Positions 21,042 to 31,003 of a DNA stretch of 64,000 nt are shown here, piece by piece. Source of the DNA: Saccharomycodes ludwigii (lineage: Eukaryota; Ascomycota; Saccharomycetes; Saccharomycodales; Saccharomycodaceae); assembly GCF_020623625.1 (NCBI RefSeq), contig NC_060202.1:62001-126000 (forward strand), in the 5' to 3' direction. The notes under the pieces were generated by a model. The model was given only the letters and a program-made list of their open reading frames with translations, ran no database searches and was not told where the DNA came from. The position numbers and the translations under genes were made by a program. Within the stretch, counting starts at the first letter, position 1; every line of letters starts with the position of its first letter.

Positions 21042-21289
21042 CTTATCTATTTATGTAAATATGATATCTATGTAGTTGTTTATTATTTTGATATATGTTT
21101 TATGTGCAGTGTATTATGCATTCAAATGATTTATTATTGTTATTTTAAAGTTTTTATCTAAAAGAATGTAAAAGAATCTAAAACACAGAGCAATAGAAAT
21201 GTGATAAGATTACAATGACTCAAGATATGATTTATTATAATTTATTTATCAAGCGGTAAGAAATATATATATAGAAAGAGAAAGATAAG
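21042..21289. promoter_or_regulatory. Cluster of three GATAAG cores (nitrogen control)
   Basis: CTTATC at 21042-21047 and GATAAG at 21203-21208 and 21284-21289 lie 350-600 bp upstream of DAL5. Paired GATAAG elements are the Gln3/Gat1 upstream activating sites of S. cerevisiae DAL5. The hexamer is not rare in AT-rich DNA, so three in 1.25 kb is suggestive only. Confidence 0.5.
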
Positions 21290-21579
21290 AGCAAAGTGTG
21301 TAATACCAACGGCATTTTGATGAGAAAAAAGGTGCTAAAAACCGAGTCAATTTTAATTCTTTTTTAGAAAAGCGAGTTTTTTTTTTGTTTTTTTTTATGT
21401 AGAAAAAGAATATTTGTATTTCGTGGTTAATTACTAAAAACTTTTAACCGAAAATAAAGATAAAATGATAATAATAATAAAAAACGGAGTTTGAAACGAC
21501 GGATTCAACAACTTCATACGAACGGATTACTTGATAATATTTCTATGTGGTTGTCCTTTTTTGTAGGTTTTGTTGAAAT

Positions 21580-21585
21580 CACGTG
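21580..21585. promoter_or_regulatory. CACGTG box upstream of DUG1
   Basis: A Cbf1-type E-box lies about 360 bp upstream of DUG1, a glutathione-degradation gene; Cbf1 controls sulfur genes in yeasts. The link is an inference. Confidence 0.4.
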
Positions 21586-21944
21586 TGTATATTATTCCAT
21601 TCTTGTATGAAAAACATAAAAAAAAAAAATGTGTCAAAAGTTGTTTATTCAATTTTAGTGTACATTTCTCTATTATCATAATTTATTTTTTCTCTTCCTT
21701 TTTGCCCCCTCACGCTTAAATAAACTTGCAACCTGAAAACAAAAAAATAAAATTATCCCGCAAAAAAAAAGAAAAAGAAAAAACAATCTCGAGGAAAAAT
21801 GGCTTTTTTATTCTTATTCTTTTTTATTCTTATTCTTTTTTATAACTTTTTTAGCAGTGTCTGAAAATAAAATATATATATTTCAAAGTTCAAAAGGCTA
21901 CTTTTAACCAATATTGTTCGCCTTATTCTTCAATTATCCTGTCT

Positions 21945-23468
21945 ATGTTACCCAAGTTTACTAAAAGGTTAATTATTAGATCAAAAAGTACCAAAAAAAA
22001 CATCTTAACTCTAACATCAACAAGAATGGCATCCAATAATCCAGTTTTAAATAAAATAGAAGAGTTGAAACCTACTTTTATTAAAAGACTAAGTGATGCT
22101 ATCGCTATTCCAGCCGTTTCTGGTGATGAATCCTTGAGGCCAAAAGTTGTGGAAAAGGCACACTTCCTTGCCAAACAATTAAAGGACTTGGGTTTCCACG
22201 ATATTCAGTTAAAAGATTTGGGCGTTCAACCACCTCCAGTTTCCGATTCTAATTTAAAATTGCCACCCGTTATTTTATCCAGATACGGTAACAATGATTC
22301 TAAAAACAAAAAAAAAACAATTTTAATCTATGGTCACTATGATGTTCAGCCAGCTTTAAAAGAAGATGGATGGGACACTGAACCTTTTACCTTTTATTTA
22401 GATGAAGAAAAACAAATAATGCGTGGTAGAGGTGTTACTGACGATACCGGTCCCTTATTAGGCTGGTTAAACGTTGTACAAGCTTATAGAGAAGCTGGTA
22501 AAGAATTACCAGTTAATTTAATCACTTGTTTTGAAGGTATGGAAGAAAGTGGTTCCATTGGCTTAGACAAATTGATTATTGAAGAAGCTGATAAATATTT
22601 CAAAGATGTAGATACTGTTTGTATCAGTGACAATTATTGGCTAGGAACCAAAAAACCAGTTTTAACTTATGGTTTGAGAGGTTGTAATTACTACCAAATT
22701 ACTATCAAAGGACCAAAAGCTGATTTACATTCTGGTGTCTTTGGTGGTTGTGTTACTGAACCAATGATTGATTTGGTTCATGTTTTACAATCATTGGTTA
22801 AACCCAATGGTGAAATTCAAATCGCTGGTATAAAAGAGATGGTTGCTCCTGTTACTGAAACTGAAAATCAAATTTATGAAAAGATCGATTTTAGTGTGGA
22901 AGAGTTAAACCAAGCAATAGGTTCAAAAACTTCTTTGTATGATAATAAAAGGGACATTTTGATGCATAGATGGAGATATCCATCTTTATCCATCCATGGT
23001 GTAGAAGGCGCATTTTATGGTCCTGGTGCTAAAACAGTTATTCCCGGTCAAGTTATCGGTAAGTTTAGTATCAGAACTGTTCCAGATATAGACAGTAAGA
23101 AACTAGATCAACTAGTTATAGACCACTGTAACAAAGTTTTTGCTGAATTAAAGTCACCAAACACATTCAAGACTGAATTAGTTCATGATGGTAATTATTG
23201 GATTACTGATCCATTTAATAAATCGTTTACTGCTGCCGCAAGAGCCACCAAAGATATTTATGGTGTAGAACCAGATTTGACAAGAGAAGGTGGATCTATC
23301 CCAATTACTTTAACCTTTGAAAAAGCATTGAAAACAAACGTTTTGTTGTTACCTATGGGTAGAGGCGATGATGCTGCCCATTCTATCAATGAAAAACTAG
23401 ATGTAAGTAACTACATCAACGGTATGAAAATTATGGCAAATTATTTGCTCTATTACTCTGAAGATTGA
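21945..23468 (+). CDS. DUG1: Cys-Gly metallodipeptidase Dug1 with N-terminal extension
   Basis: The 507-residue M20-family dipeptidase cleaves Cys-Gly and is part of the Dug glutathione-degradation pathway. Metal-site segments are YGHYDVQPA near 129-137, GRGVTDDTGP at 161-170, EGMEESGS near 197-204, SDNYWLG, and GRGDDAAHSINEKLD near the end. From Met28 (ATG at 22026) the protein is 480 residues, matching S. cerevisiae Dug1 (481). The first 27 residues are an addition: Lys/Arg/Ser/Thr-rich and free of acidic residues, like a mitochondrial presequence. The first ATG has T at -3 (weak context); the second has A at -3 and G at +4 (strong), so leaky scanning could make two forms. Confidence 0.96.
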   Translation: MLPKFTKRLIIRSKSTKKNILTLTSTRMASNNPVLNKIEELKPTFIKRLSDAIAIPAVSGDESLRPKVVEKAHFLAKQLKDLGFHDIQLKDLGVQPPPVSDSNLKLPPVILSRYGNNDSKNKKKTILIYGHYDVQPALKEDGWDTEPFTFYLDEEKQIMRGRGVTDDTGPLLGWLNVVQAYREAGKELPVNLITCFEGMEESGSIGLDKLIIEEADKYFKDVDTVCISDNYWLGTKKPVLTYGLRGCNYYQITIKGPKADLHSGVFGGCVTEPMIDLVHVLQSLVKPNGEIQIAGIKEMVAPVTETENQIYEKIDFSVEELNQAIGSKTSLYDNKRDILMHRWRYPSLSIHGVEGAFYGPGAKTVIPGQVIGKFSIRTVPDIDSKKLDQLVIDHCNKVFAELKSPNTFKTELVHDGNYWITDPFNKSFTAAARATKDIYGVEPDLTREGGSIPITLTFEKALKTNVLLLPMGRGDDAAHSINEKLDVSNYINGMKIMANYLLYYSED

Positions 23469-23790
23469 TAAGCCAGCTTGTACTTACGTATTATTTATAA
23501 TGTTTTAATTTTTTTTTTTTTTTGTCGTATAAAATGTATAAAGTTGTTTATTCCAACAAATTTGCTTTGGATTTGTTCGAGTATATTATAAATCCGGGTA
23601 GACGTGTCGTAAATCTAGTTTTTGATAGCAAACTGCTCAAGTGAACGAAATACAGCAAAAAAAAAAAAACAAAAAAAAAGGACTAAATGAAATAAAAGCT
23701 TTTGACTTTAGTAAACAGACAATAAAAAAGTATTCTCTGACCAGCAAAGACTCATACACACACATCACCTTTAAAGATTATTAACTCACA
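23469..23790. other. DUG1-SEC15 tandem spacer
   Basis: This 322-bp spacer contains a T run at 23511-23523 after DUG1, two A tracts at 23657-23680 and a C/A-rich leader for SEC15. No gene is seen. Confidence 0.7.
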
Positions 23791-26568
23791 ATGGATGAGG
23801 ATAAAACGACCCCAATAGTAAGCAAAGAATTACAAGCTGTTTTATTTTCTACTGAATACAATTCAAACAGTGACGAAGATAATACCAACGCTAACAAAAA
23901 AATATCAATTCGTGATCCCAATTCATCCATCAATATTTTGGATGTGGATCCTCAATCCATAGATAAATGGGTTCCCTTGTTAAGAAAACATATCGACAAA
24001 AATGAGATGAAAGATGTGATTTTGGAACTCCGTAAGTCCATTAAAGATAATTTTCAAGATATGGATTTACACCTTTTGCAAAACTCCGCAATGAACGAAC
24101 AATTAATGAATTCCATCCACAATTTGGCCTTAATCCAAAATAATTTACAAAATGCACAATATGAGGCAAAATTGCTGGCACTACAAGATGAATTAACCAC
24201 CACTACCAATAAAGTAGTTTTACAAAAGAAAAATTTTATTTCCAACAAGAAAAATAATACCAAAATCAATGAATGCTTGGTTTTAATTACCAAGTGTTTA
24301 CAAATTTTAGAATTATCTAACAACTGTCATCAATTGATTTCAAGTCAACAATTCTACAGAGCTTTGCAAAGTTTAGATACTTTAGATAGCATCTATACAC
24401 AAGATTTTAAAAAAGAATTTAATTTCCAATTTTTAAAACAAATACATGCATCAATTCCCCTATTCAAAGAAATTATTAAAAATGAAAGTATTAATCTAAT
24501 CAAGAAATTTTTTAATTCTAACCTAGATAAAAATTTGCATAATGTGGGGAAAAACTTATACGCTATCTACGGGGAAGAACTCTTACCTGACTGGATAGAA
24601 TTACGTGGGAAATTAAAACTTCCTGTGAGTTTAAAATTTAACTCGCCTGTGGAAATATCATTGAGAGACAACGAAAAGGTGAAAGCCATTTCTCCAATTA
24701 ACTGGTTTAACATCGAATCATTTCATGATGCAATTTTAATTTTCACTACATTAAATGAGATGGAATACTTATCCCAAGAATTTGAAAAAGTTTATATTTT
24801 TTGGAAAAACAAATTGGTTTATCCGCTGGATCTAAAACATTCAGCCTCTAGCAATAGTGGTAACAAGGGACAGCAATCGACACTGGTGAACAATGCGTTT
24901 ACCACATTGGATGACATTCAGAATTATTTTTGGAAAATATTGGGTCTTTTAGTTTTTGACAGGTTTTTGCAAAAGGAAACTGATTATATATTAACTGCCA
25001 ATGCTTTTAGCAGTACAGATGATTTTTGGGCATCTTTCATTAAACTTTACAATCCAATTTTGGTTGATTTTATAAAAAAGAAGTTAAAGGACGAGGAATC
25101 TGTTATTAAATTTAAAGATTTTTTAGGTCTTGTTTTAAGTATCTGTGATTATTTAAAACTAAACATTAAACAATTGTATGAAACCTACATTTTTTTATAC
25201 AAGATTTTTTGCAAATTACAAATTACTATGTTTGACCAAGAATTTACTTCGCTTTTAAATGATGATGATTTTATGCCATTGACAGTAAAGGACAAACCTT
25301 TATATTCCAAGATTTTGAAAATCTGCTGGCTGAAAGAAGGCGACGAGGAAACTTTGGCTACTAACATTAATATAAATAATGACGATTTTCTGGTCACTCT
25401 ACCATTTTCACCATTATACCCAATGACTTGTACTCTATTGAGGAAAATTAATGCCAAATTGGAAAATTTCATCCAAAATTTTTATCAGTATGAAACTAAT
25501 AGGATTATCAACATTTTTATTTCTGCAATAGACAATATTTTCAATAAGCATATTAATCTGAAATTTCAACAAAAATTAAATTCCACTTCTAGGGAAGAGT
25601 TGGCTCAAATTCTAATCAATTTAGACTATTTTTTGGTTGCTACCGAAAACTTTAGCAAAAATTTATCCAAAACGTTTGATGCGGAGATTCAATTGACCGC
25701 AGAACATAAAGTTAAGAAGACTAAAGCGTTAGCAGAAACGAAATTAACGGAATTGATCGACTCAAAAGTGGCTGATTTAATGGAGATTATCGAATTGGAT
25801 TGGCATGTTACAACTGTTCGTACGGAACCTGATTTGATTATAAGGGATATTGCACAATATTTGGAAATGATGTTTACTTCCACTTTGGTTAATTTGCCGT
25901 ATGACATTAAGACGTTATTGATTTTCCGTGAATTTGATACATTGACTAATAGATTTTTAAGTTTGTTAATTAATGGTACACCTTCTACAATCACACCACA
26001 AAGTGTCTTGAATTTTCAAACAGATATGAAATTTTTGGAAAATGTCATTCCCAACATTTTCCCACAGCAACAAGATGAATTACTTGCACCTGCAGCATCA
26101 TCACCTTCACCAAGCTTAAGCTGTGCTTTATCGAGAACAACTTCCATGATGAGCATGACTATTGCTGATTCCAGTGCTATGATAGAAAGTAATGTGCGTT
26201 CATTGAAATCAACATTTGATGAATTGAATCAGCATATTAATTTGTTAAAATCGGGTTCTTTGGATCAATATAAATCATCAAGGATGAAATTATATCCAAG
26301 GGTGAAACCAGATGTTGCCAATATGTTGATTAATAAATTGAGTACTTACCAAGAGATGATTAGACAGCAACAAAAACAAAAAGAGATGCAAAGACAGCAG
26401 CAATTATCGAATAGAAATAATAACAACGGTAATGGTAGCATTTCGGCAGCCACAATTGTTAGCAATACAGGTAATAACAATAATGATGCTAGTGTAGAAG
26501 ACACTTTATCTATTCTGACTTCTGCCAATCGACAGAAAATAAGCAATTTCTTTAATAGAAAGTTTTGA
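23791..26568 (+). CDS. SEC15: Exocyst subunit Sec15
   Basis: The 925-residue protein (S. cerevisiae 910) is helical throughout, as expected of an exocyst rod subunit. An N-terminal coiled-coil segment covers about 75-160, followed by the SSQQFYRALQSLDTLD and LLPDWIELRGKL segments, and a C-terminal Sec15 domain to about 760. Sec15 binds the Rab Sec4 and Sec2 on secretory vesicles and links them to the plasma-membrane exocyst. The C-terminal 60 residues carry Gln- and Asn-rich runs. It lies between DUG1 and TAN1; the SEC15-TAN1 pairing is conserved with YGL233W-YGL232W. Confidence 0.93.
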   Translation: MDEDKTTPIVSKELQAVLFSTEYNSNSDEDNTNANKKISIRDPNSSINILDVDPQSIDKWVPLLRKHIDKNEMKDVILELRKSIKDNFQDMDLHLLQNSAMNEQLMNSIHNLALIQNNLQNAQYEAKLLALQDELTTTTNKVVLQKKNFISNKKNNTKINECLVLITKCLQILELSNNCHQLISSQQFYRALQSLDTLDSIYTQDFKKEFNFQFLKQIHASIPLFKEIIKNESINLIKKFFNSNLDKNLHNVGKNLYAIYGEELLPDWIELRGKLKLPVSLKFNSPVEISLRDNEKVKAISPINWFNIESFHDAILIFTTLNEMEYLSQEFEKVYIFWKNKLVYPLDLKHSASSNSGNKGQQSTLVNNAFTTLDDIQNYFWKILGLLVFDRFLQKETDYILTANAFSSTDDFWASFIKLYNPILVDFIKKKLKDEESVIKFKDFLGLVLSICDYLKLNIKQLYETYIFLYKIFCKLQITMFDQEFTSLLNDDDFMPLTVKDKPLYSKILKICWLKEGDEETLATNININNDDFLVTLPFSPLYPMTCTLLRKINAKLENFIQNFYQYETNRIINIFISAIDNIFNKHINLKFQQKLNSTSREELAQILINLDYFLVATENFSKNLSKTFDAEIQLTAEHKVKKTKALAETKLTELIDSKVADLMEIIELDWHVTTVRTEPDLIIRDIAQYLEMMFTSTLVNLPYDIKTLLIFREFDTLTNRFLSLLINGTPSTITPQSVLNFQTDMKFLENVIPNIFPQQQDELLAPAASSPSPSLSCALSRTTSMMSMTIADSSAMIESNVRSLKSTFDELNQHINLLKSGSLDQYKSSRMKLYPRVKPDVANMLINKLSTYQEMIRQQQKQKEMQRQQQLSNRNNNNGNGSISAATIVSNTGNNNNDASVEDTLSILTSANRQKISNFFNRKF

Positions 26569-27078
26569 TTGAGTTAGGAAAAAAGACAGGACACTTTTTT
26601 TTTTAAAAAAGAAAAAAAAAAAAAAAAAAAAAAAAAGATAAAATTGAAAATATTTTCAAGTATATTGTTATAATTTACACTTGGTATATTTATTCAACAT
26701 ATATAGATATATTTTTATTTTTATTTTTATTTTTTTTTTTTAAATTTATTAATTTTTTTTATTTTAGATTTGAAAAATTGTGGAAAGAAAAGTAAAAAAA
26801 GAAAAAAAAATTTTTTTTTTTTTAATTGTAACTTGAAGATATTTTTTTAAATTGTATTTTCACACATAATATTCATTGTATTCTCATGTTGAATTCAATA
26901 AGATTAAATTAAAAGATAAATAGGTAAAAAGATAGAAAAATTGTTTGAAAAAAGTACAAAGCTTTTTATAGCATCTATTCCTATAATAATAAAGATCAAA
27001 TAAAGACATTTCAATTTTCTTTTTTTTTTTTTTTTTTTTTTTTTCGATATATTCACTTCGTAAATAGTGGTGAGAATA
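26569..27078. other. SEC15-TAN1 tandem spacer
   Basis: About 510 bp with an A run at 26611-26636, TTTTTA-type repeats at about 26710-26740, and T runs at 26812-26823 and 27019-27044. No gene is seen. Confidence 0.7.
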
Positions 27079-27951
27079 ATGAGTACCAACATTGCCACTA
27101 AAGATAACAAGGCAAGTAAGAGGCCCAGGGAATCAAATGATACCAAAAAAAATGACAAAGTTTTTAAAAAATTTAAGTACGGCACTTCTAATCTTTTAGA
27201 ACCTGGGACCTCTGGTTGTTATGCAACCTGTGTTAGAAGAAAGGAAAAGTCAGCTGAATATGAACTCTTACAATTATTCGAAGAAAAATATATAGAACTG
27301 TATGGAGAAGAAGAACTCGACGATGATACAGCAAATATCAAGGATGTTGAAGAAGATATTGGGGATCAAATTCAAAAAGAACTACAACAATTACAGAAAA
27401 ATAGTAAAAATGGTTCTTCCAGCTTGAATAATGAAAAAAATAAATCAATATTTACTATAATTGAATTAAATTGTGAATGTGTTATATTCATTAAAATTAG
27501 AAAACCAATAGAACCAGAATTTTTTATCCATGAGGTCATTAAGGGCTTGAAAAATCAAGATTCTAAAAGAACAAGATATTTGGCAAAGTTGACACCCATT
27601 ACCTTTTCTTGTAACGCCTCGATGTCTGAGTTGGAGAAACTATGTGATAGGGTTTTAGCACCACATTTTCATACCGAGGAATCTAAAAAAGGTTTAAAAT
27701 TTGCTATTGATTTAGACAGAAGAAATTTCAATACTTTAGATAAAATGGAAATGATTAAGTTAATAGCCAAATGTGTATCCAAAAATAATGTTATCCCGCA
27801 TACAGTTGATTTAAAAAATTTCGATAAATTAGTTTTGGTGGAATGTTTTAAAAACAATATTGGTATGAGTGTTGTTGATAAAGATTACCGAACAGACTTT
27901 AAAAAATACAATATTCAACAAATATTCGAACAAAAAAAATCTAAAAAATAA
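27079..27951 (+). CDS. TAN1: tRNA acetylation factor Tan1 (THUMP domain)
   Basis: The 290-residue protein (S. cerevisiae 289) starts with a basic tail, then KKFKYGTSNLLEPGTSGCYA, typical of Tan1/THUMPD1. The middle is acidic and the THUMP domain fills about 155-285, with the segment RTRYLAKLTPITFSCNAS near 180-197. Tan1 helps Kre33 (Rra1) form ac4C12 in tRNA-Leu and tRNA-Ser. The frame is open upstream to GTG codons at 27067 and 27070, but the ATG at 27079 is the sensible eukaryotic start and gives the family length. Confidence 0.95.
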   Translation: MSTNIATKDNKASKRPRESNDTKKNDKVFKKFKYGTSNLLEPGTSGCYATCVRRKEKSAEYELLQLFEEKYIELYGEEELDDDTANIKDVEEDIGDQIQKELQQLQKNSKNGSSSLNNEKNKSIFTIIELNCECVIFIKIRKPIEPEFFIHEVIKGLKNQDSKRTRYLAKLTPITFSCNASMSELEKLCDRVLAPHFHTEESKKGLKFAIDLDRRNFNTLDKMEMIKLIAKCVSKNNVIPHTVDLKNFDKLVLVECFKNNIGMSVVDKDYRTDFKKYNIQQIFEQKKSKK

Positions 27952-28046
27952 CAACACAAAAGAAAAAAAAAGAAAAAAAAAAATATAATAAACTTGAAAA
28001 ACTTATATATATATATATATACTATTAAATTTTTTATAAATGTATA

Positions 28047-28637
28047 TTAAATAACGATTGATTTCCCGTTATATGTGGTTGGGTTTTCCCAAGCAACCCA
28101 ATCACTCTTGGTATTTGGAATTAGAGCCATAGAACGCAATTTGTAAACAGCAATACCAACCAAAAGCAGTTGACATAAAACATAAACAGCCATTGCACCA
28201 GTAATATCGTATTTAACGGACTCGTGTTGTAAAACTGGTTTAAAAGCATTGTTTATGTTCAAAATACTTTTAATCGGATTTGTTATAAGCATAACAGCTG
28301 TTATAATGGGAATGATTTGCAATGAAGTACCACTCATATACGACATTATTAAATTCATTGGGATGGATTTTGCTGGTTGAAATGCAATTTGCCAAGCTTT
28401 AGATATTAAAATTTGGTTAACTTGCTTGTCATTCTTGTTAAAAGTCTGTAATTTGATAGGTTTGGAGGCATATGGACTAAATCCTGATGGAGATGGTATA
28501 TCGGATGCTTTAATTTTGTTATTAGTGTTACTTTTCTTGATATTGTTTTGGTTTTTACTGGTGGATATGTTGTTGTGTGTAGCAACTAATTTTTGAGCCC
28601 ATTGAGGAACCGTGACTGTCATGGTGTCTTCTGCCAT
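28047..28637 (-). CDS. EMC4: ER membrane complex subunit Emc4
   Basis: The 196-residue protein (S. cerevisiae 190) has the EMC4 (DUF1077) domain: a PSPSGFSPY segment near 49-57, then KAWQIAFQPAKSIPMNLIMSYMSGTSLQII near 80-109, and two or three membrane segments, one at about 105-125 and another near 150-170. The EMC inserts tail-anchored and multipass proteins into the ER. The EMC4-TAN1 convergent pair is as in S. cerevisiae (YGL231C-YGL232W). Confidence 0.94.
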   Translation of the reverse strand: MAEDTMTVTVPQWAQKLVATHNNISTSKNQNNIKKSNTNNKIKASDIPSPSGFSPYASKPIKLQTFNKNDKQVNQILISKAWQIAFQPAKSIPMNLIMSYMSGTSLQIIPIITAVMLITNPIKSILNINNAFKPVLQHESVKYDITGAMAVYVLCQLLLVGIAVYKLRSMALIPNTKSDWVAWENPTTYNGKSIVI

Positions 28638-29021
28638 TTCTTTGCTTATTTTTTTTGTTTTTTTTTTTTTTTTTTTTTTTCAATATGTATATTAACCTTG
28701 ATAGCTTTTTTTGTCTGTTATTTATTGTGATTTATTATTAGCAAAAAATAAATAAATAAAATTAAGAATAAAAAAGAAGAAATTGGCAAGTTGGAATTTC
28801 TAATTCAATAAAATCATAATGAGAATTAAAAAGAATTAATTATTAATACCGAACTTACTCGGACATTTTTCTAGAAGTAAAATAATAAAAAAAAAAAAAA
28901 AAAGAAAAAAAAAAAAAAATAATTTCTGGATAGTTTGGATCCTCGGACTACAAAAAATAAAAGGCTTATGAAAGGAAACTATAATTAAAATTAAAACTAA
29001 AATTAAAAAAAACTTTTCAAT
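28638..29021. other. EMC4 promoter region
   Basis: This 384-bp spacer has a T run at 28662-28680, A tracts at 28887-28919 and two exact CTCGGAC motifs at 28858-28864 and 28942-28948. No gene is seen. Confidence 0.7.
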
Positions 29022-29738
29022 TTATTCAAATAGAGAATAATCAACCAATTCATCGGGAACAATATTATCCAATTCATGAATATCTCTGAATTCTTCATCT
29101 GTAAAGTGCTTATTAATATAGAAAATATGGTACTTATTTTTAAACGAGACAATTACCGTAATAACAACAACTAAAAGGCAAATTATACAGGCAATACCTA
29201 AAGTAATGCAAATTATTTTTAATATGCGAATTCTAGTTTTAAAGTTATAAGGCCCACTGAATATTTTTTTTTTTTGTTGCCCTTTTAAAAGTTGAGTTCC
29301 CTTTATTTTTCTTTTTAACATGATTAAAAAATTGCACATATATTGTTTCAATCGAAAAAACTTCGTTCTCCCTGAGCTATAGGTAATAATATCATCATTC
29401 TTGCTAGAACAATGTTCTTCGACAACAAAATACTTTTCCTTTTCTTCATTATAGTTCATATTGCAATTCTTCAGATAAACGTCTCTACTTTTAGAATGTG
29501 TGGCACGAGAATTTTCTAAAGCTACACTTTTTGGAACTAGTATCTCATCAATAGTTCCTTTGTATTGGGAATAACTATCATCTGAGTTTATGCCAATTGA
29601 ATTAGGTTCAATTAAAAAATGTAAACCATTTTCACCATGAGCATTTTTCTCAGTATCTTTACATAAACTTTTATTTTTTTTTGGACCCAACATTAAAGTA
29701 GAGTTCAAATTGCCGTTATTAAATGTACCTATTTTCAT
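29022..29738 (-). CDS. Single-pass membrane protein, positional match to YGL230C
   Basis: The 238-residue protein is of unknown function. It has a long polar N-terminal part, a basic stretch (KRKIKGTQLLKGQQKKK) near 145-161, one strong membrane segment (IICITLGIACIICLLVVVIT) near 175-194, then an acidic C-terminal tail of about 40 residues ending in EELVDYSLFE-like sequence. It lies between EMC4 and IRC6, where YGL230C (unknown, also a small membrane protein) sits, on the same strand. I chose the ATG at 29738; a TTG four codons upstream is in frame. The orthology rests on position. Confidence 0.6.
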   Translation of the reverse strand: MKIGTFNNGNLNSTLMLGPKKNKSLCKDTEKNAHGENGLHFLIEPNSIGINSDDSYSQYKGTIDEILVPKSVALENSRATHSKSRDVYLKNCNMNYNEEKEKYFVVEEHCSSKNDDIITYSSGRTKFFRLKQYMCNFLIMLKRKIKGTQLLKGQQKKKIFSGPYNFKTRIRILKIICITLGIACIICLLVVVITVIVSFKNKYHIFYINKHFTDEEFRDIHELDNIVPDELVDYSLFE

Positions 29739-30055
29739 GTTTATGGTCAAGGTTAGTAATTTTTTTTTTTTTTTCCTTTTTTTTTACGAAAAAATCTATT
29801 TTACAATTTTACAAGAAAATACGAATAAAAGTTAACAAAGAGGAAGTATCTAAAAAAAAGAAAAAATAATAATAATAATAATAATAATAATGGAAAGGTC
29901 ATAATATAGAAAAGATAATTGACATTGCAATATATATATATATATATATATTCCTTTTTTTTCTTTGTTGTTTTTTTTTTTTTTTGCTTTTTTATTCATA
30001 TATGAAATTATACCCTTAACTCTGACATTTAATTTCTGTCATCGCCATATGTATG

Positions 30056-30062
30056 TTACCCG
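30056..30062 (+). promoter_or_regulatory. Reb1-type site TTACCCG
   Basis: TTACCCG is the core Reb1 site. It lies about 190 bp upstream of IRC6 in a divergent promoter, a typical location for this nucleosome-clearing factor. Confidence 0.5.
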
Positions 30063-30129
30063 CCTTTTTCATTTGGACAAATACAAAAAATGGAAAATGA
30101 AAATAAAATAAAATAAAAATAAATTGTTT

Positions 30130-30135
30130 CACGTG
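30130..30135. promoter_or_regulatory. CACGTG box upstream of IRC6
   Basis: The E-box lies about 120 bp upstream of the IRC6 start, in TTTCACGTGATA context. Such placement is common for Cbf1 sites in yeast promoters. Confidence 0.45.
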
Positions 30136-30253
30136 ATAGAATATTTTTGTAATTTTAATTAGTAAAACTGACAAGACCAGAAATAACTCATACTCTTCTA
30201 TACCATCAATTTTAACCAGGATCATACTAAACCCACCTCTGGTTTTAGCAAAT

Positions 30254-31003
30254 ATGTCTGTTAAAAATAAAGTGTTGTTAATGAAACATCCAAGTTTCAC
30301 TAATTCTGAACTCTGTCAAATTCTATCAAAAATATTTCCTGATTCTAACTTTTCCATTAAGAATGATCACATTATTCTAGAGAATATCAAGTTAACCAAT
30401 AAATATTACGAAATGCTAATAGATCTATATATATCTACAATTGATGATTTTGGTCAATGGATAAATGATTTTACTAATGACGAATACATAGATGTATATA
30501 GCACTTTAGCTGGTGTGGTGCTTTTCATAAAATCAGACAATTACGACAATAAGAACGTTCATAATAATAATAATATTAAAGAAACATTAAAAAAATATAT
30601 TTCTTTTGTTGAGAAATTAGATCAATTCGATGAATCAAAATTTTATGGAATTTACGATACCAACCATAACAGTGTTTTTACTGAAGGCAACGGCGAATTG
30701 ATTTACAAAATAGAATCATTAACAGAGCATAACGAATTAAAAAATCTTTTTGATATCTACGATTGGACCTCCGAGGAAAAAAATAAACAATATTACACAT
30801 TAAAGGATAAGAAGAATGATATTTCTACTCTGAACGATCCTAAGGATATAAATTTGATAAATGTTATAGAAAAGCTGGATGTTATTAAATCTAGATATTC
30901 ATTAATCAAAGATTCTCAAGAAGCTGAAGCATTTGCAAAAGAAATGAGCGAAAATATCGCAAATTTGCTTTTAGATGATAGCGGGAATGATATTTCTCAG
31001 TAA
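30254..31003 (+). CDS. IRC6: Irc6, AAGAB/p34-like clathrin accessory factor
   Basis: The 249-residue protein (S. cerevisiae 237) has the KNKVLLMKHPSFT start, a DDFGQWINDFTNDEY segment near 60-75, an IIDTHDW-like IYDWTSEE near 165-173, and the C-terminal SRYSLIKDSQEAEAFAKEMS near 213-233. All match Irc6, a G-domain-like protein without clear nucleotide motifs that works with the AP-1 clathrin adaptor. Position beside KEG1 matches YFR043C-YFR042W. Confidence 0.88.
   Translation: MSVKNKVLLMKHPSFTNSELCQILSKIFPDSNFSIKNDHIILENIKLTNKYYEMLIDLYISTIDDFGQWINDFTNDEYIDVYSTLAGVVLFIKSDNYDNKNVHNNNNIKETLKKYISFVEKLDQFDESKFYGIYDTNHNSVFTEGNGELIYKIESLTEHNELKNLFDIYDWTSEEKNKQYYTLKDKKNDISTLNDPKDINLINVIEKLDVIKSRYSLIKDSQEAEAFAKEMSENIANLLLDDSGNDISQ

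Larger units (their letters stand above)
20690..21944. other. Divergent promoter region, DAL5 / DUG1
   Basis: At 1255 bp this is the longest spacer in the window. It holds a (TTTAGA)7 repeat, three GATAAG-type cores, one CACGTG box and A/T tracts, with poly-pyrimidine sequence near DUG1. I looked for tRNA and snoRNA signatures and for a centromere and saw none. Confidence 0.75.
29739..30253. other. Divergent promoter region, YGL230C-like / IRC6
   Basis: About 515 bp with an AAT repeat at 29865-29890, an AT run at about 29932-29951, a Reb1-type TTACCCG at 30056-30062 and a CACGTG box at 30130-30135. No gene is seen. Confidence 0.7.
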
